64,000 bases of DNA from Pseudomonas hormoni (GCF_018502625.1 NZ_CP075566.1:3892001-3956000); one strand, 5' to 3'; positions 1 through 9,025 are shown, numbered from the stretch's first letter. A program made the numbers and translations. Notes: a model not told the origin generated them from the letters alone.

Positions 1-338
1 GCGATAACGAATTGCCGGTGCGCCGCGACCTGTTCCGCTATTACTTCAGCGACGCGCATTCGGCGGTCACCGCCGGCCATGACATCCGCACCGCCCTGCT
101 CGCCTTTGGCTGCGACGCCACTCACGGCTACGAACGCACGCACATCGACAGCCTCGCGGCCCTAAGCCGTCTGCTCGGCGCCTACATTCTCAGCCCACCG
201 GTGTTCGCCAGCGATGCACAGCCGGCCAAGGGGTCGCTGGACCGGTTCAGTCATCAGATCGAACATGACACGCAGATGGAGAGCGATACGCGGGTGCCGT
301 CGGTGGATAGTCTGGTGGGGCAGCGGTCCGAGAGCTGA
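1..338 (+). CDS. Osmoprotectant NAGGN-system M42-type peptidase, C-terminal end (partial)
   Basis: Only the last 111 residues are present; the frame is open from the left edge to the TGA at 336-338. The residues around AGHDIRTALLAFGCDATHGYERTH match my memory of the M42-family peptidase encoded with the N-acetylglutaminylglutamine amide osmolyte genes. The neighbourhood supports this: in Pseudomonas that peptidase is followed by a small YheU-type gene and an RsmI-type csrA gene on the opposite strand, the arrangement seen here. Catalytic metal ligands lie upstream of the window, so activity cannot be judged. The family call is inference from a short tail plus synteny. Confidence 0.6.
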   Translation, partial: DNELPVRRDLFRYYFSDAHSAVTAGHDIRTALLAFGCDATHGYERTHIDSLAALSRLLGAYILSPPVFASDAQPAKGSLDRFSHQIEHDTQMESDTRVPSVDSLVGQRSES

Positions 339-361
339 TCCGGGGTTTTCATCGTCTGGTC

Positions 362-466
362 TGACGCCTTCGCGGGCAAGCCTTGCTCCTACGGGTTTTG
401 TGTCGGTCCAGGATATTGTGATCGACGCGAAACTTGTAGGAGCAAGGCTTGCCCGCGAAAGCGTCA
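362..466. repeat. REP inverted pair (GTAGGAGC type)
   Basis: Two arms about 30 bp long in opposite orientation (TGACGCCTTCGCGGGCAAGC and GCTTGCCCGCGAAAGCGTCA, each followed or preceded by CTTGCTCCTAC or its complement) face each other across about 45 bp. This is a typical Pseudomonas REP doublet sited between genes. Confidence 0.85.
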
Positions 467-548
467 GTCCAGGCAACGCATTAACCACAGGCTAGCCGCA
501 ACCGCCCATTCGCCGTAGCATCGCGCCCATTGTTTAGCCGAGGTGCCT

Positions 549-776
549 ATGCTGATTCCCCACGACCAACTTGAAGTCGACACCCTGACCCGCCTGATCG
601 AAGATTTCGTAACCCGTGACGGCACCGACAACGGCGATGACACGCCGCTGGAAACCCGCGTATTGCGGGTTCGCCAGGCGTTGACCAAGGGTCAGGCGCT
701 GATTGTCTTCGATCCGGAAAGCGAGCAGTGCCAGTTGATGCTCAAACACGACGTGCCCAAGCACCTGTTTGACTGA
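549..776 (+). CDS. YheU family protein (UPF0270)
   Basis: A 75-residue acidic protein beginning MLIPHDQL, with the LIPxxxLxxxTLxxLIExFVxRxGTD pattern of the UPF0270/YheU family, whose members are 70-80 residues and have no known activity. The ATG at 549 is preferred over the in-frame GTG at 543 because GAGGT lies just upstream of it and family members begin MLIP. It lies between the M42 peptidase and the convergent rsmI-type gene, with 5 bases to the latter. The family assignment is firm; the role is unknown. Confidence 0.85.
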   Translation: MLIPHDQLEVDTLTRLIEDFVTRDGTDNGDDTPLETRVLRVRQALTKGQALIVFDPESEQCQLMLKHDVPKHLFD

Positions 777-781
777 CGCCT

Positions 782-967
782 TCAACGTGCCTTGGTTTTC
801 GCCAGCTTGACCTGGATGCGCTCGTAGACTTCGGCCCGGTGCACGTTGACGTTCTGCGGCGCCTCGACGCCGAAGCGCACGCTGTTTCCATTGACGGCCA
901 GAATGCGCACGGAAATGGTGTCACCGATGGAGATCATTTCACCCACAACGCGGCTGAGTACAAGCAT
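782..967 (-). CDS. rsmI: CsrA/RsmA-family RNA-binding regulator, RsmI-like
   Basis: A 61-residue protein starting MLVLSRVVGEMISIGD and carrying the CsrA core (VRILAVNGNSVRFGVEAP, then VHRAEVYERIQ). Known family members form dimers that bind GGA motifs in mRNA leaders and are titrated by RsmX/Y/Z RNAs. The sequence differs from RsmA and RsmE (MLILTR start), and its place beside the NAGGN peptidase and yheU-like genes matches the RsmI paralogue of P. putida and P. fluorescens as I remember it. An AAGGA ribosome-binding site precedes the ATG. CsrA membership is certain; the RsmI label is inference from sequence and synteny. Confidence 0.85.
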   Translation of the reverse strand: MLVLSRVVGEMISIGDTISVRILAVNGNSVRFGVEAPQNVNVHRAEVYERIQVKLAKTKAR

Positions 968-1112
968 GGCATTCGTCCTTCAGGGTTATCGAACCCTGAA
1001 GATGCCCGGTGCGAGGCGGGCCTTCAATGCAGCGGGAGCAAATCAGTCCCGCCCTACAGTTCCAACCGAACGCCTCCTTAGGAAACGTCCGACAAACCCT
1101 GGAAGCGAAGCG

Positions 1113-1445
1113 TCAGGAAGCGGAAAAACGCGGGCCGAACAGGATGACGCTCGCACCAATCACACACAGCGCCACGCCAATCCAGTCCGAACCCAGCGGA
1201 CGAATCCGTTCGACCACCGCCAGCCAGCCAATCGACGCAATGATGTAGATGCCACCGTAGGCGGCATAGGCGCGCCCGGCGTAGGTCGCCTCGACACGGG
1301 TCAGCAGCAGCGCGAACAAGGTCAGGCTGAGCAACGCCGGCACGACCCACCAGACGCTTTTACCTTCGCGCAACCACATCCAGAAGGCAAAGCAGCCGGC
1401 GATTTCAAACAGGGCGGCGAGAAAAAACCACAGGTAATTGAGCAT
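1113..1445 (-). CDS. YnfA family inner-membrane protein (UPF0060)
   Basis: A 110-residue, four-helix membrane protein starting [21 protein letters not shown]. It carries the family signature [12 protein letters not shown] followed by W and D residues near [14 protein letters not shown]. YnfA proteins resemble small multidrug resistance transporters, but their substrate is poorly defined. The frame is open 21 codons upstream; the ATG at 1445 gives the normal family length and places the first membrane segment at the N terminus. The next gene (an SDR) starts on the same strand about 65 bp upstream. Confidence 0.88.
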   Translation of the reverse strand: MLNYLWFFLAALFEIAGCFAFWMWLREGKSVWWVVPALLSLTLFALLLTRVEATYAGRAYAAYGGIYIIASIGWLAVVERIRPLGSDWIGVALCVIGASVILFGPRFSAS

Positions 1446-1510
1446 GCAAAACGTCTCGCGAGGATGACCGATGGCGGCCACCCTAACGACGACGTTGCCG
1501 ACGGGCAAGT

Positions 1511-2326
1511 TCAGCCTGCAGTCTGTTTGGCCTTGGCGCGCATTTTATCGGCCATGACGGTCATCTCATCGTAGAGCAGTTGCGGATTCTTCTGCTTGAG
1601 CGCCCACGCCATGCGGCCCTGTTCGTGGGGCAGGATCATGAATTCGCCGGCGGCCACGTGCTGATAGATGTAGTCGGCAATGTCTGTCGCGGTGATCGGC
1701 GAGCTTTCCAGCAATTTGCCGACCTGGGCTTTCATGGCCGGCGTCGGGCCGCGGAAAGAATCCAGCAGGTTGGTCTGGAAGAACGAAGGGCACACCACGT
1801 GCACGCCGATTTCCTGCTGCGCCAGTTCGATCAGCAGGCTTTCGGACAACGCCACCACGCCGGCCTTGGCCACGTTGTAGTTGCTCATGGCCGGGCCTTG
1901 CATCAACGCGGCCATCGACGCGATGTTGATGATCTTGCCTTTGCTTTTTTCCAGTAGCGGCAGGAATGCCTTGCAGCCTTTGACCACGCCCATCAGGTTG
2001 ATCGCGATCTGCCAATCCCAGTCCTCAAGGGACAGCTCGCTGAAGAACCCGCCCGAGGCGACGCCGGCGTTGTTGACGATGACATCGATGCCGCCGAGTT
2101 TCACTTCACAGGCCTGGGCGAAAGCGGTGAGCTGACTGTAATCACGCACATCGCAACGCTGGATAAAACCGTCGCCGCCAGCTTCGCGAACCAGCTTCAG
2201 GGTTTCCTGCAGACCGGGCTCGCTGACATCCGACAAGGCCAGTTGCCAGCCTTCACGCGCCCAGCGCAGCGCGATTTCGCGACCCAGGCCCGAGCCCGCG
2301 CCAGTGATCATCATGCGATTTTGCAT
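1511..2326 (-). CDS. Short-chain dehydrogenase/reductase
   Basis: A 271-residue classical SDR. The start at 2326 ([15 protein letters not shown]) puts the TGxxxGxG cofactor motif at residues 8-15, as usual. NNAG is at about residue 85, and the catalytic Ser and YxxxK (YNVAK) at about 138-155. The acidic residue after the second strand (LSDVSE) suggests NAD(H) preference. The C-terminal part ([20 protein letters not shown]) is typical of a Pseudomonas SDR group with no assigned substrate. In-frame sequence upstream of 2326 has no family similarity. Substrate unknown. Confidence 0.85.
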   Translation of the reverse strand: MQNRMMITGAGSGLGREIALRWAREGWQLALSDVSEPGLQETLKLVREAGGDGFIQRCDVRDYSQLTAFAQACEVKLGGIDVIVNNAGVASGGFFSELSLEDWDWQIAINLMGVVKGCKAFLPLLEKSKGKIINIASMAALMQGPAMSNYNVAKAGVVALSESLLIELAQQEIGVHVVCPSFFQTNLLDSFRGPTPAMKAQVGKLLESSPITATDIADYIYQHVAAGEFMILPHEQGRMAWALKQKNPQLLYDEMTVMADKMRAKAKQTAG

Positions 2327-2498
2327 AGCAAACAGCCTTGTTGTTCCGGGGAAGTTGCGTCGAGTGTAGCGAAGGACATCGCCCAACCCACGCTCCATCA
2401 GATTGCTGAATGGCCTGAGCAAACCGCGCAAGCGGGCGGATCAACTTAATCCCCCTAAAACGAAATAAGCCTGTCTTCGAAAAACATTAAAAAAACTT

Positions 2499-2527
2499 GG
2501 AATTTTCTTTCGATCACGACAGTCGGA
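2499..2527 (+). promoter_or_regulatory. Possible AlgU (sigma-22/RpoE)-type promoter
   Basis: GGAATTT at 2499 and TCGGA at 2523 are separated by about 17 bases, close to the AlgU consensus (GGAACTT, 16-17 bases, TCnnA). It lies upstream of the DUF3309 mini-gene, a type often stress-induced. Pattern match only. Confidence 0.3.
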
Positions 2528-2611
2528 CTTTGTAAGCAGCTTGGTTTTTTGCAGTCCAGCTGAACGTTAAACGCCAAGTAATTCCAGAACACTTCCAACA
2601 AGGAAATCGAC

Positions 2612-2764
2612 ATGGGCACAATTTTAATCATTATTCTGATCCTCCTGCTCGTAGGCGGCCTGCCGGTCTTCCCACACTCCAGAAGTTGGGGTTATGGCCC
2701 GTCGGGTATCATCGGCGTGGTGTTGGTGGTGCTGTTGATCCTGCTGTTACTCGGCAAGATATAA
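2612..2764 (+). CDS. DUF3309 family small hydrophobic protein
   Basis: A 50-residue protein starting MGTILIIILILLLVGGLPVF, then HSRSWGYGPSG and a second hydrophobic stretch ending LLLLGKI. The two short membrane segments flank a small polar WGYGPSG loop, diagnostic of DUF3309, a family common in soil proteobacteria with no known function. AAGGAAAT precedes the ATG at 2612. A strong terminator begins 15 bases after the stop, so it is probably monocistronic. It is easily missed by gene callers because of its length. Confidence 0.85.
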   Translation: MGTILIIILILLLVGGLPVFPHSRSWGYGPSGIIGVVLVVLLILLLLGKI

Positions 2765-2779
2765 AAAGTTAACAGGCAA

Positions 2780-2812
2780 AAAAAAAGAGGCCCTTCAAGG
2801 GCCTCTTTTTTA
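2780..2812. terminator. Bidirectional intrinsic terminator
   Basis: Stem AAAAAGAGGCCC / GGGCCTCTTTTT with a short TTCAA loop, A-rich on one side and T-rich on the other. It can end the rightward DUF3309 transcript and the leftward LTA-synthase-family transcript. Confidence 0.92.
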
Positions 2813-2825
2813 TTGCGCCGAAAAC

Positions 2826-4919
2826 TTAGTCCGGCTTGCCGTCAACCACACCGGCGGTGTTGTCGATCAGGCTTTTGGTCGCCGTCTGGATGAACGACTC
2901 GAGCTTCTGCTTGAGGGCCGCTTCGTCAGCCGACTCCGGGATCACTTCACCTTTCGGATTGGCGCCCAGTTCGTATTGATACAGCTTCGGCGGCATCTCT
3001 TTGGGCAGTACCAACACGCGGTCTGCGGTCAGCAACGCTACGGTCTGATCGCTACCCGACGGTTTGATCACGCCGAAACCCTTGTCGCCTTCCGGCAGGT
3101 TCAGCAAGTCACGGCCCCAGCACTGGTGAATCACGTCGCCACCGATACGGCCCATGATGGTCGGCACGATGTCAATCTGGGTGCCCACGGTGTGGTCGAC
3201 CTGGCCGAACTTGTCCTGGACGCCCGGCCCGATCAACAACATCGGTACGTTGAATCGGCCCAGATCCATTTCCGTGATCTGCTGTTCATTGCCGAAACCG
3301 TGGTCGCCGACGATCACGAACAGGGTTTCCTTGAAGTAAGGCTCCTTGCGCGCCTTCTCGAAGAACTGACCCAGCGCCCAGTCGGAGTAACGCATGGCGG
3401 TCAAATGTTCGTTGAGGCTGCCACGGTCGGTCACGCGCTCGACCGGCAACGGTGTCGGCATAGCGTATGGCGTGTGGTTGGACAAGGTTTGCAGCAAGGC
3501 ATAGAACGGTTTTTTGTCCTTGCCGTCGCGGGCTTTCAACTCTTCCAGGCCACGGTTGAACATGTCCTGGTCGGACACGCCCCAGGTCGGGTCGGAGAAC
3601 ACCGGGTTAACGAAGTCGTTACGCCCGATGAAGTTGGTCATGCCCTGGTTGCTGAAGAAGCCCGACTGGTTGTCCCAGGCGAAGTCGCCGTTGTAGACAT
3701 ACACATCGTCGTAGTCACGGGCGCTGAGCAATTGCGGCAGGCCAGACAGCTTGTGGCTGCCTTCCGGCGTTTGCATCAGGTATTCGAAACCCGGCAGGTT
3801 CGGGAAGCAGGCCATGGTGGCGAACATACCCTGGTGGGTGTGCGTGCCGTTGGAGAAGAAACGGTCGAACAACAAGCCTTCTTTCGACAGTTTGTCGAAG
3901 TATGGCGTGACGTTGCCCGGACGCCCCAACGCGCCCACCGAGTGACCGGCGAAGCTTTCCATCAGGATCACGACGACGTTCTTGACCGGTAGGGTTTTGT
4001 CGGCATTTGGGGTGTAGTTGCGGCGAACAGCGGCCGTTTCCGGATCGACCAGTTTGTCGCTGGGCGTCAGCAACATGTCACGTACGGTCTGCTGCGCCAG
4101 CGGCTGCTCCAGTGTGGCTTTCCAGATGTTGTCGCGTTCTTCGGACATCCGGCTCTTGGCTGCCGCGATCAGCGACAGAGTACCGTTGAGGCCCAACTGG
4201 TTGGCGAAGTTCGAGTCGGTGGTGTAGACGTCACCCCAGCGCAGTGGCGGACCTTGGCGCAGGGTGCCGCGAGCCGCGACGACGCAGACCAGCAAACACA
4301 CCACAAACACTGCGATGCGCGAGTACCACGGGGCGATCTGGCGAGTGCCGATGCTGCCGCCGCTGAACGGACCGCGAGGACGGGTTGCACGGTCGGCGCC
4401 CTTGAACGCCAGGGTCAGGATCAAGGTGCCCACGGCCCAGGCCAGCAGGTAGCGAACCACCGGGAAACCGTACCAGAGCATGCTCATCACGGTTTTCGGG
4501 TCTTCCTTCACATACTGGAAGACCAGGCCGTTGAGGCGCTGGTGGAATTCACGGTAGAAGTCCATCTCCATCAGGCCGAGGAACAACGCGATGCTCGAAG
4601 CGATGGTCAACCAGAAGCGGAAGAACCCGCGGGCGGCCATGGCGCGGGCGCTGAACAGGGCCAGCAACAGCGGAATGCTGAGGTAGACCACCAGGCGCAG
4701 GTCGAAACGCAAGCCGTTGGCGAACGCTTCGAAAAAGGTCGAGGCCGGGGTGTCGAGGATCATCTCGCGGTTGTAGACCAGCAGCGCCACGCGCAGCAGG
4801 CTGAACATGACCATCATGACCAAGGCACACAGCAGCGTGTAGGCCAGATGCGATTTGACGGTCGGTTGCAGCAGGCGACTGGAAGATCGCTGCTGACTCA
4901 GGGCGTCCGGGATTGCCAT
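2826..4919 (-). CDS. LTA synthase family membrane sulfatase-fold transferase
   Basis: A 697-residue protein with about five N-terminal membrane segments (roughly residues 25-200) followed by a periplasmic alkaline-phosphatase/sulfatase-fold domain. NVVVILMESFAGHSVGALG (about 317-335) provides metal ligands, GTHTHQGMFATMACFPNLPG holds the likely threonine nucleophile, and FVIVGDHGFGNE is the second metal site. Gram-positive relatives (LtaS) polymerise glycerol phosphate. Pseudomonas lacks lipoteichoic acid, so a phosphoglycerol or phosphoethanolamine transfer to periplasmic glucan or lipid is more likely, but this is inference. Monocistronic, with a terminator directly downstream. Confidence 0.88.
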   Translation of the reverse strand: MAIPDALSQQRSSSRLLQPTVKSHLAYTLLCALVMMVMFSLLRVALLVYNREMILDTPASTFFEAFANGLRFDLRLVVYLSIPLLLALFSARAMAARGFFRFWLTIASSIALFLGLMEMDFYREFHQRLNGLVFQYVKEDPKTVMSMLWYGFPVVRYLLAWAVGTLILTLAFKGADRATRPRGPFSGGSIGTRQIAPWYSRIAVFVVCLLVCVVAARGTLRQGPPLRWGDVYTTDSNFANQLGLNGTLSLIAAAKSRMSEERDNIWKATLEQPLAQQTVRDMLLTPSDKLVDPETAAVRRNYTPNADKTLPVKNVVVILMESFAGHSVGALGRPGNVTPYFDKLSKEGLLFDRFFSNGTHTHQGMFATMACFPNLPGFEYLMQTPEGSHKLSGLPQLLSARDYDDVYVYNGDFAWDNQSGFFSNQGMTNFIGRNDFVNPVFSDPTWGVSDQDMFNRGLEELKARDGKDKKPFYALLQTLSNHTPYAMPTPLPVERVTDRGSLNEHLTAMRYSDWALGQFFEKARKEPYFKETLFVIVGDHGFGNEQQITEMDLGRFNVPMLLIGPGVQDKFGQVDHTVGTQIDIVPTIMGRIGGDVIHQCWGRDLLNLPEGDKGFGVIKPSGSDQTVALLTADRVLVLPKEMPPKLYQYELGANPKGEVIPESADEAALKQKLESFIQTATKSLIDNTAGVVDGKPD

Positions 4920-5174
4920 GTCGTTTTAGGACCCATTGGAAGTTGAAGTTTCAAAAATACAGCTGCGCCCTGCCCTCTTTCGGCCAGTTCTCGGCCCCGG
5001 GGTTTGCGCGGTGCGCAAATGTTGCACGATCAATCGCGGCATTGCCATTGATTACTGACCTGCATGGCTGGCGCGGGCGAATTGTCTTGGAGACTTTGTG
5101 AAAATTTCGTGCAACGTATATTCGGAAACATAAAAAAGATCAGTGATTAGCTGGCTGGTGGCGCTTTTGACTGG

Positions 5175-5837
5175 GGGCATATCCATTTTTTTGGTGATGG
5201 CTGATATTGGTTCCGCCCTTACGGCGGGTCACTTGGAAGAGCGCCGATGGAGGTAGTCACAGGTTGACGGACAGGCTCAGGGCGTGAGGGGGCGGCTACC
5301 GCCACAGCACCGCGAGGCGGCCTTCGGGCCGACCTGGCTCTTCGGAAATACGCATTCCCCTGTGGGAGCTGGCTTGCCAGCGATGGTCGTTAACGATGAT
5401 GCGTGCTGTCTGAATGAACGCGGTGTTTGGGCGTCCATCGCTGGCAAGCCAGCTCCCACAGGGATTGTTGGCGGGCATGACATGGGTGTTCACCACCGAT
5501 GACCTGACGGAATCAGGTCGGCTATCAGGCCGCCTCGCTTTGGCTTTTGATCTGGCTTTTGATCTTGATCTGCCCCGTCGGAAGGCCGAGCGCAGGTTCT
5601 GCGCAGTGGGCAACCCGGCAGGGATGCCGGGTTAGCCGCCCCCGGCCATGGATGGCCTATGGCGGCGGGCCCACGGAGCAGGACCGGAGCGAGGGTATGG
5701 CGAGCCTAAGCGAGCCACCGTACGTCAGGGGCGCAGGCGCTTGGTTACTTTGCGCCGGGCGGCGTTCCGTTTTTCCAAGTAACCCGCCGTAAGGGCGGAA
5801 CCATAGCTGCCGTTACCGCAGCAACGGATATGCACGC
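5175..5837. repeat. About 660-bp composite repeat with long inverted ends
   Basis: No credible gene lies between 4920 and 5851. The segment is bounded by near-perfect inverted copies: GGTTCCGCCCTTACGGCGGG at 5209 continuing to 5238, matched by its complement at 5773-5802 (29 of 30 positions). Weaker pairing extends outward to GGCATATCCA / GGATATGC. Inside are a REP pair (5357-5463), a hairpin AACCCGGC..GCCGGGTT (5611-5634), and GC-rich sequence with short open frames. I recall near-identical blocks in many P. fluorescens-group genomes, where they get annotated as spurious small ORFs. Function unknown. Confidence 0.6.
5357..5463. repeat. REP inverted pair (GTGGGAGC type) inside the composite repeat
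   Basis: CCCTGTGGGAGCTGGCTTGC continuing to CAGCGATGG is mirrored by CCATCGCTGGCAAGCCAGCT continuing to CCCACAGGG, with a 48-base spacer. Confidence 0.85.
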
Positions 5838-5851
5838 CCGTCACGAAGCAA

Positions 5852-6457
5852 TTACTTCTCAGCCCGCTCCTTCAGCGCCTTCAAAGTATTAAACGGCGCA
5901 TCAACCACAAACTTGTTGGCCACCATCGACGGAATGCTCCCACCCGGCTCAGTGTGAACCTGATAAGTCACTTCAACCTGATCACCCTTGGGCACCAATT
6001 TCCAGAACCCCTCAACCTTGGTAACCCGCACGAAACCTTTCTCTTCGGGAATGTACTTCGGCACACCTTCAAGTTTGCGCGTCAGGCTGCCATCGGCGCC
6101 TTCGGTGGTCGTGATATGCAGCACCGAATCACGCGGAGTTACCGGCCATGGCGTATTGAACTGAGTGTAGGTCCAGCTCTGGTCGCCTTCGTGCTTGAGC
6201 AGCTTCTGCATTTTGCACTCGTGAATCCAGGTGCAGGCGCCCGCCACGTCTTCCTGGAGTGCGCGCAGTTTGGCCATGGTGGTTTTCATCAGGGTAACGC
6301 CCTGATAAGCCTTGTAGTCAGAACCGGCCACTTCGCTCAAGGACACCTTGATGCCGTCTTCATTCTTCGCCACCTTCCAGTCTTCAGCCTGTGCGGCGGA
6401 AGTCGCCAACACAACCGTCAAACCACACAGCACAGCCAAACGATGCAGCGAACCCAT
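5852..6457 (-). CDS. Secreted START domain-containing protein
   Basis: A 201-residue protein with a signal peptide (MGSLHRLAVLCGLTVVLATS, cleavage after AQA) followed by one START lipid-binding domain (DWKVAKNEDGIKVS.., PWPVTPRDSVLHI.., YIPEEKGFVRVTKVEGFW..). START domains form a hydrophobic cavity that binds lipids; periplasmic bacterial versions are uncharacterised. The start at 6457 is chosen because it places the signal peptide first; upstream in-frame codons look non-coding. A YkgJ-type gene starts about 300 bp upstream on the same strand. Confidence 0.85.
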   Translation of the reverse strand: MGSLHRLAVLCGLTVVLATSAAQAEDWKVAKNEDGIKVSLSEVAGSDYKAYQGVTLMKTTMAKLRALQEDVAGACTWIHECKMQKLLKHEGDQSWTYTQFNTPWPVTPRDSVLHITTTEGADGSLTRKLEGVPKYIPEEKGFVRVTKVEGFWKLVPKGDQVEVTYQVHTEPGGSIPSMVANKFVVDAPFNTLKALKERAEK

Positions 6458-6498
6458 AGTCTTATTCCTTGTTGTTGAAGTTCCGTTCGTAGAACACA

Positions 6499-6753
6499 TC
6501 ACGCGGCCGTCATCTGCTCCCACCAGCCCAGCAATCTGATCGCTTCGTCACTGCTGCTTCCGCAGACTTCGGCGTCGGCTTCGAACGCCGAACACACAGC
6601 AGGACGTTCCGGTTGGCCGAAAATACTGCACAGGTTTTCGACAGAGAGTTGTACGCAACGTTCTCCGGCGGCTTTGCCATTGGGCATGCCGGGAATCGGC
6701 GAACTGATGGAAGGGGCAATGCAACAGGCGCCACAGCCTTCACGGCATTTCAT
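6499..6753 (-). CDS. YkgJ family cysteine-cluster protein
   Basis: An 84-residue protein beginning MKCREGCGACCIAP, with cysteines at 3, 7, 10 and 11 and further cysteines at about 33, 42, 54 and 64. This spacing is the zinc/iron cluster signature of the YkgJ/UPF0153 family. Members are small cytoplasmic proteins thought to bind a metal or Fe-S cluster; no reaction is established. The first codons form the metal motif, so the ATG at 6753 is secure. Confidence 0.88.
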   Translation of the reverse strand: MKCREGCGACCIAPSISSPIPGMPNGKAAGERCVQLSVENLCSIFGQPERPAVCSAFEADAEVCGSSSDEAIRLLGWWEQMTAA

Positions 6754-6918
6754 GACGACGAGCTCCTCGCGAAGGGCGATGTGTTAAAGGACGGGGCACA
6801 GAGTAACCGCTAAAACAGTTGTTTTAAATTACCGGAGGCCGGGTTTTTACGCTCAAACGGACGTGACTGACCAGTCTCCGACAAAGCGTCTGGCGAACGG
6901 GTCACGGAGGGGAAGAAA

Positions 6919-7392
6919 TTATCGTTTGAACTCGAATTCCAGCGCGGCGCCTTCAACGTCACGGCGCTCTTCGTTACGCAGTTGCAACTTCATTTCGTTG
7001 CTGATCAGTCGCCCGTTGAGCTGAAAGGGAGAGCTGCCGGCCTTGTCACCGAACATTTGCGGCAACACGGCGTCGTGCCGGGGCAACGGGACTGTACCGA
7101 TCGGCTTTAACTCTTCGGCCATCTCCTCGGGCAGACTCAAATCCAGGTCAACCGAAGGCAGTTGGGTTTTCACGACCTCGCTAGCGGGTTTGGATTTGGA
7201 GGCAATGGGCGGACGTTTTTTCGCCTTGGCCACATTCTTTTTGGCCGGTGCGGCTTTCTTGACCGGTGCTGTTTTTTTCGAGGCCGTTCCAGCAGCGGGT
7301 TTTTCCTGAACGGAAGCCGCCATGATGCTTTCCGCCTGGAAGGTCATCAACAGGCAGATCGACAGCCAGACGGCGGAAAAAATCGGTTTCAT
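6919..7392 (-). CDS. Secreted Lys/Ala/Pro-rich hypothetical protein
   Basis: A 157-residue protein with an N-terminal signal sequence (MKPIFSAVWLSICLLMTFQA..). A low-complexity Lys-Ala-Pro stretch follows (about 35-65: KKTAPVKKAAPAKKNVAKAK), then a conserved-looking C-terminal segment ending LRNEERRDVEGAALEFEFKR. The basic linker resembles those of periplasmic proteins that reach envelope polymers. The start at 7392 is picked because it precedes the signal peptide. I do not recognise a named family. It sits just downstream of the MocR gene on the same strand. Confidence 0.7.
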   Translation of the reverse strand: MKPIFSAVWLSICLLMTFQAESIMAASVQEKPAAGTASKKTAPVKKAAPAKKNVAKAKKRPPIASKSKPASEVVKTQLPSVDLDLSLPEEMAEELKPIGTVPLPRHDAVLPQMFGDKAGSSPFQLNGRLISNEMKLQLRNEERRDVEGAALEFEFKR

Positions 7393-7490
7393 GGACCCAA
7401 CGCAGCTAACGAAACTATCGGCAGAGGGCCATATGCTCGCTTGTTGGACGCGACATGACAAGCTCGGGCGGGAATTACCCGCCCGCCCTT

Positions 7491-8930
7491 TCAAATGCCG
7501 CCAGCCATCTCTTGGCAAAGTTGCGTGGCGAGCATGCCCAGGGTCATCAAGGCACGCTCGGCTTCACGGTTCCAGGGCGTTCCGCAGTTAAGCCGGATGC
7601 AGTGATTGAACTGCTCGGTGTTACTGAAAATCAGCCCCGGCGCAATGCTGATGCCTTGTTGCAACGCACGCACGTGCAACTCTTGCGTGTTGACCCGCCC
7701 TGGCAGGCTCACCCACAGAATGAAACCGCCGGTCGGACGGGTCATCTGCGTGCCTTCCGGGAAATACTGCTGCACCGCGAGCTGGAAAGCGCTTAGGTTC
7801 TTGCGATATTCCTGACGGATGTAGCGCAGATGCCGGTCGTAACCGCCATTTTCCAGATAAGCCGCAATGCCCATCTGCGTGACACTGCAAGCGGAATGCG
7901 TGCTGAAGGTCTGCAAGCGCTGGATTTCCTGCTGGTACTTGCCGGCGATCATCCAGCCGATCCGCACGCCCGGCGACAGGGTCTTGGAGAAGCTTGAGCA
8001 ATAGATCACCCGGTCCAGCCGGTCGTAGGCCTTGAGCGCCTTGGTCCGGCCCTGTTCGAACATCAGTTCGCCGTAGATATCGTCCTCGACCACCTGGATA
8101 TCGAAATCCGAGGCGAGGCGCAGCAGTTGTTTCTGCCGCTCTTCGGGCATGGTGCCACCCAGCGGATTGCTCAGGCGCGTGGTCAGCACCAGCGCCTTGA
8201 TCGACCATTGATTGGCCGCCAGTTGCAGGGCTTCAAGGCTCATGCCAGTGGCCGGATCGCTGGGAATCTCGATGACTTTGAGGCCCAGCAGGTCGGCCAA
8301 TTGCAACAAACCGTAATAGGTCGGCGACTCGGCGGCGATCAAATCGCCCGGCCGGGTCAGCACGCGCAGGGACATCTGCAAGGCATCGACGCAGCCGTGG
8401 GTGATCACCACTTCCGACGGATCGACCACCACACCGGCGTCGCGCATGCGAATGGCCACCTGGCGGCGCAGCGGCTCGAAACCGGGGCTGAACATGTAGC
8501 TGAAGGCGCGCGGACTATGGAAACGGGTGACCTTGGCCAATTGCTGATGCAGCGCCCGCACCGGCAGGTAATCGACGCTCGGCACCGCCGCGCCCAAGGG
8601 GAACACGCCCTCGCGACGGGATTCGACCAACACTTGTTGAATGATGCTGCTGCGGGTAACCAGGCCGGGACGTTCGACCCGGGCGATGTCTGGGGTCGGC
8701 GCCGTCAGGGCCGGCGTCTGGTGCACGTAATAACCCGACTGCGGCCGGGCTCGGATCAGCCCCTGATCTTCGAGATTGGCATAAGCCTGCAACACCGTGG
8801 CATGACTGACGTTGAGCTGCGAGCTCATCTTGCGCACCGAAGGCACGCGCTCCCCCGGTTGATAGACACCACGGCGGATGTCTTCGGCCAGTTGCTGAGC
8901 AATACGTTGGTAGAGCAAGAGATTGGTCAT
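7491..8930 (-). CDS. MocR-type regulator (GntR HTH fused to aminotransferase-like domain)
   Basis: A 479-residue protein. Residues 1-70 are a GntR winged helix (GERVPSVRKMSSQLNVSHAT) and about 110-470 are a fold-type I PLP aminotransferase domain. Asp-282 to Tyr-286 (VEDDIYGE) and Lys-316 in CSSFSKTLSPGVRIGWM are the expected PLP contacts. MocR proteins sense amino acids or PLP and usually regulate a divergent gene; none is apparent here (the next gene upstream is on the same strand). The target is therefore unknown. Length is normal and all cofactor residues are present. Confidence 0.92.
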   Translation of the reverse strand: MTNLLLYQRIAQQLAEDIRRGVYQPGERVPSVRKMSSQLNVSHATVLQAYANLEDQGLIRARPQSGYYVHQTPALTAPTPDIARVERPGLVTRSSIIQQVLVESRREGVFPLGAAVPSVDYLPVRALHQQLAKVTRFHSPRAFSYMFSPGFEPLRRQVAIRMRDAGVVVDPSEVVITHGCVDALQMSLRVLTRPGDLIAAESPTYYGLLQLADLLGLKVIEIPSDPATGMSLEALQLAANQWSIKALVLTTRLSNPLGGTMPEERQKQLLRLASDFDIQVVEDDIYGELMFEQGRTKALKAYDRLDRVIYCSSFSKTLSPGVRIGWMIAGKYQQEIQRLQTFSTHSACSVTQMGIAAYLENGGYDRHLRYIRQEYRKNLSAFQLAVQQYFPEGTQMTRPTGGFILWVSLPGRVNTQELHVRALQQGISIAPGLIFSNTEQFNHCIRLNCGTPWNREAERALMTLGMLATQLCQEMAGGI

Positions 8931-9025
8931 GACGCAGCACTCGATTTCACGGGCATTTTATTCTTGTGTGAAACAATACCGGAACAGTTTAGAAGTGTAC
9001 GGGGACAGTTGCCACAATAGTCGAC

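Noticed and set aside
2976..3992. A 338-codon open frame on the plus strand
   Set aside because: Antisense to the LTA-synthase-family gene with no recognisable domain.
5284..5792. Several short open frames in the 4920-5851 spacer
   Set aside because: They lie in the composite repeat and its REP pair; translations contain REP-derived peptides (for example CGSWLASDG) and have no ribosome-binding sites.
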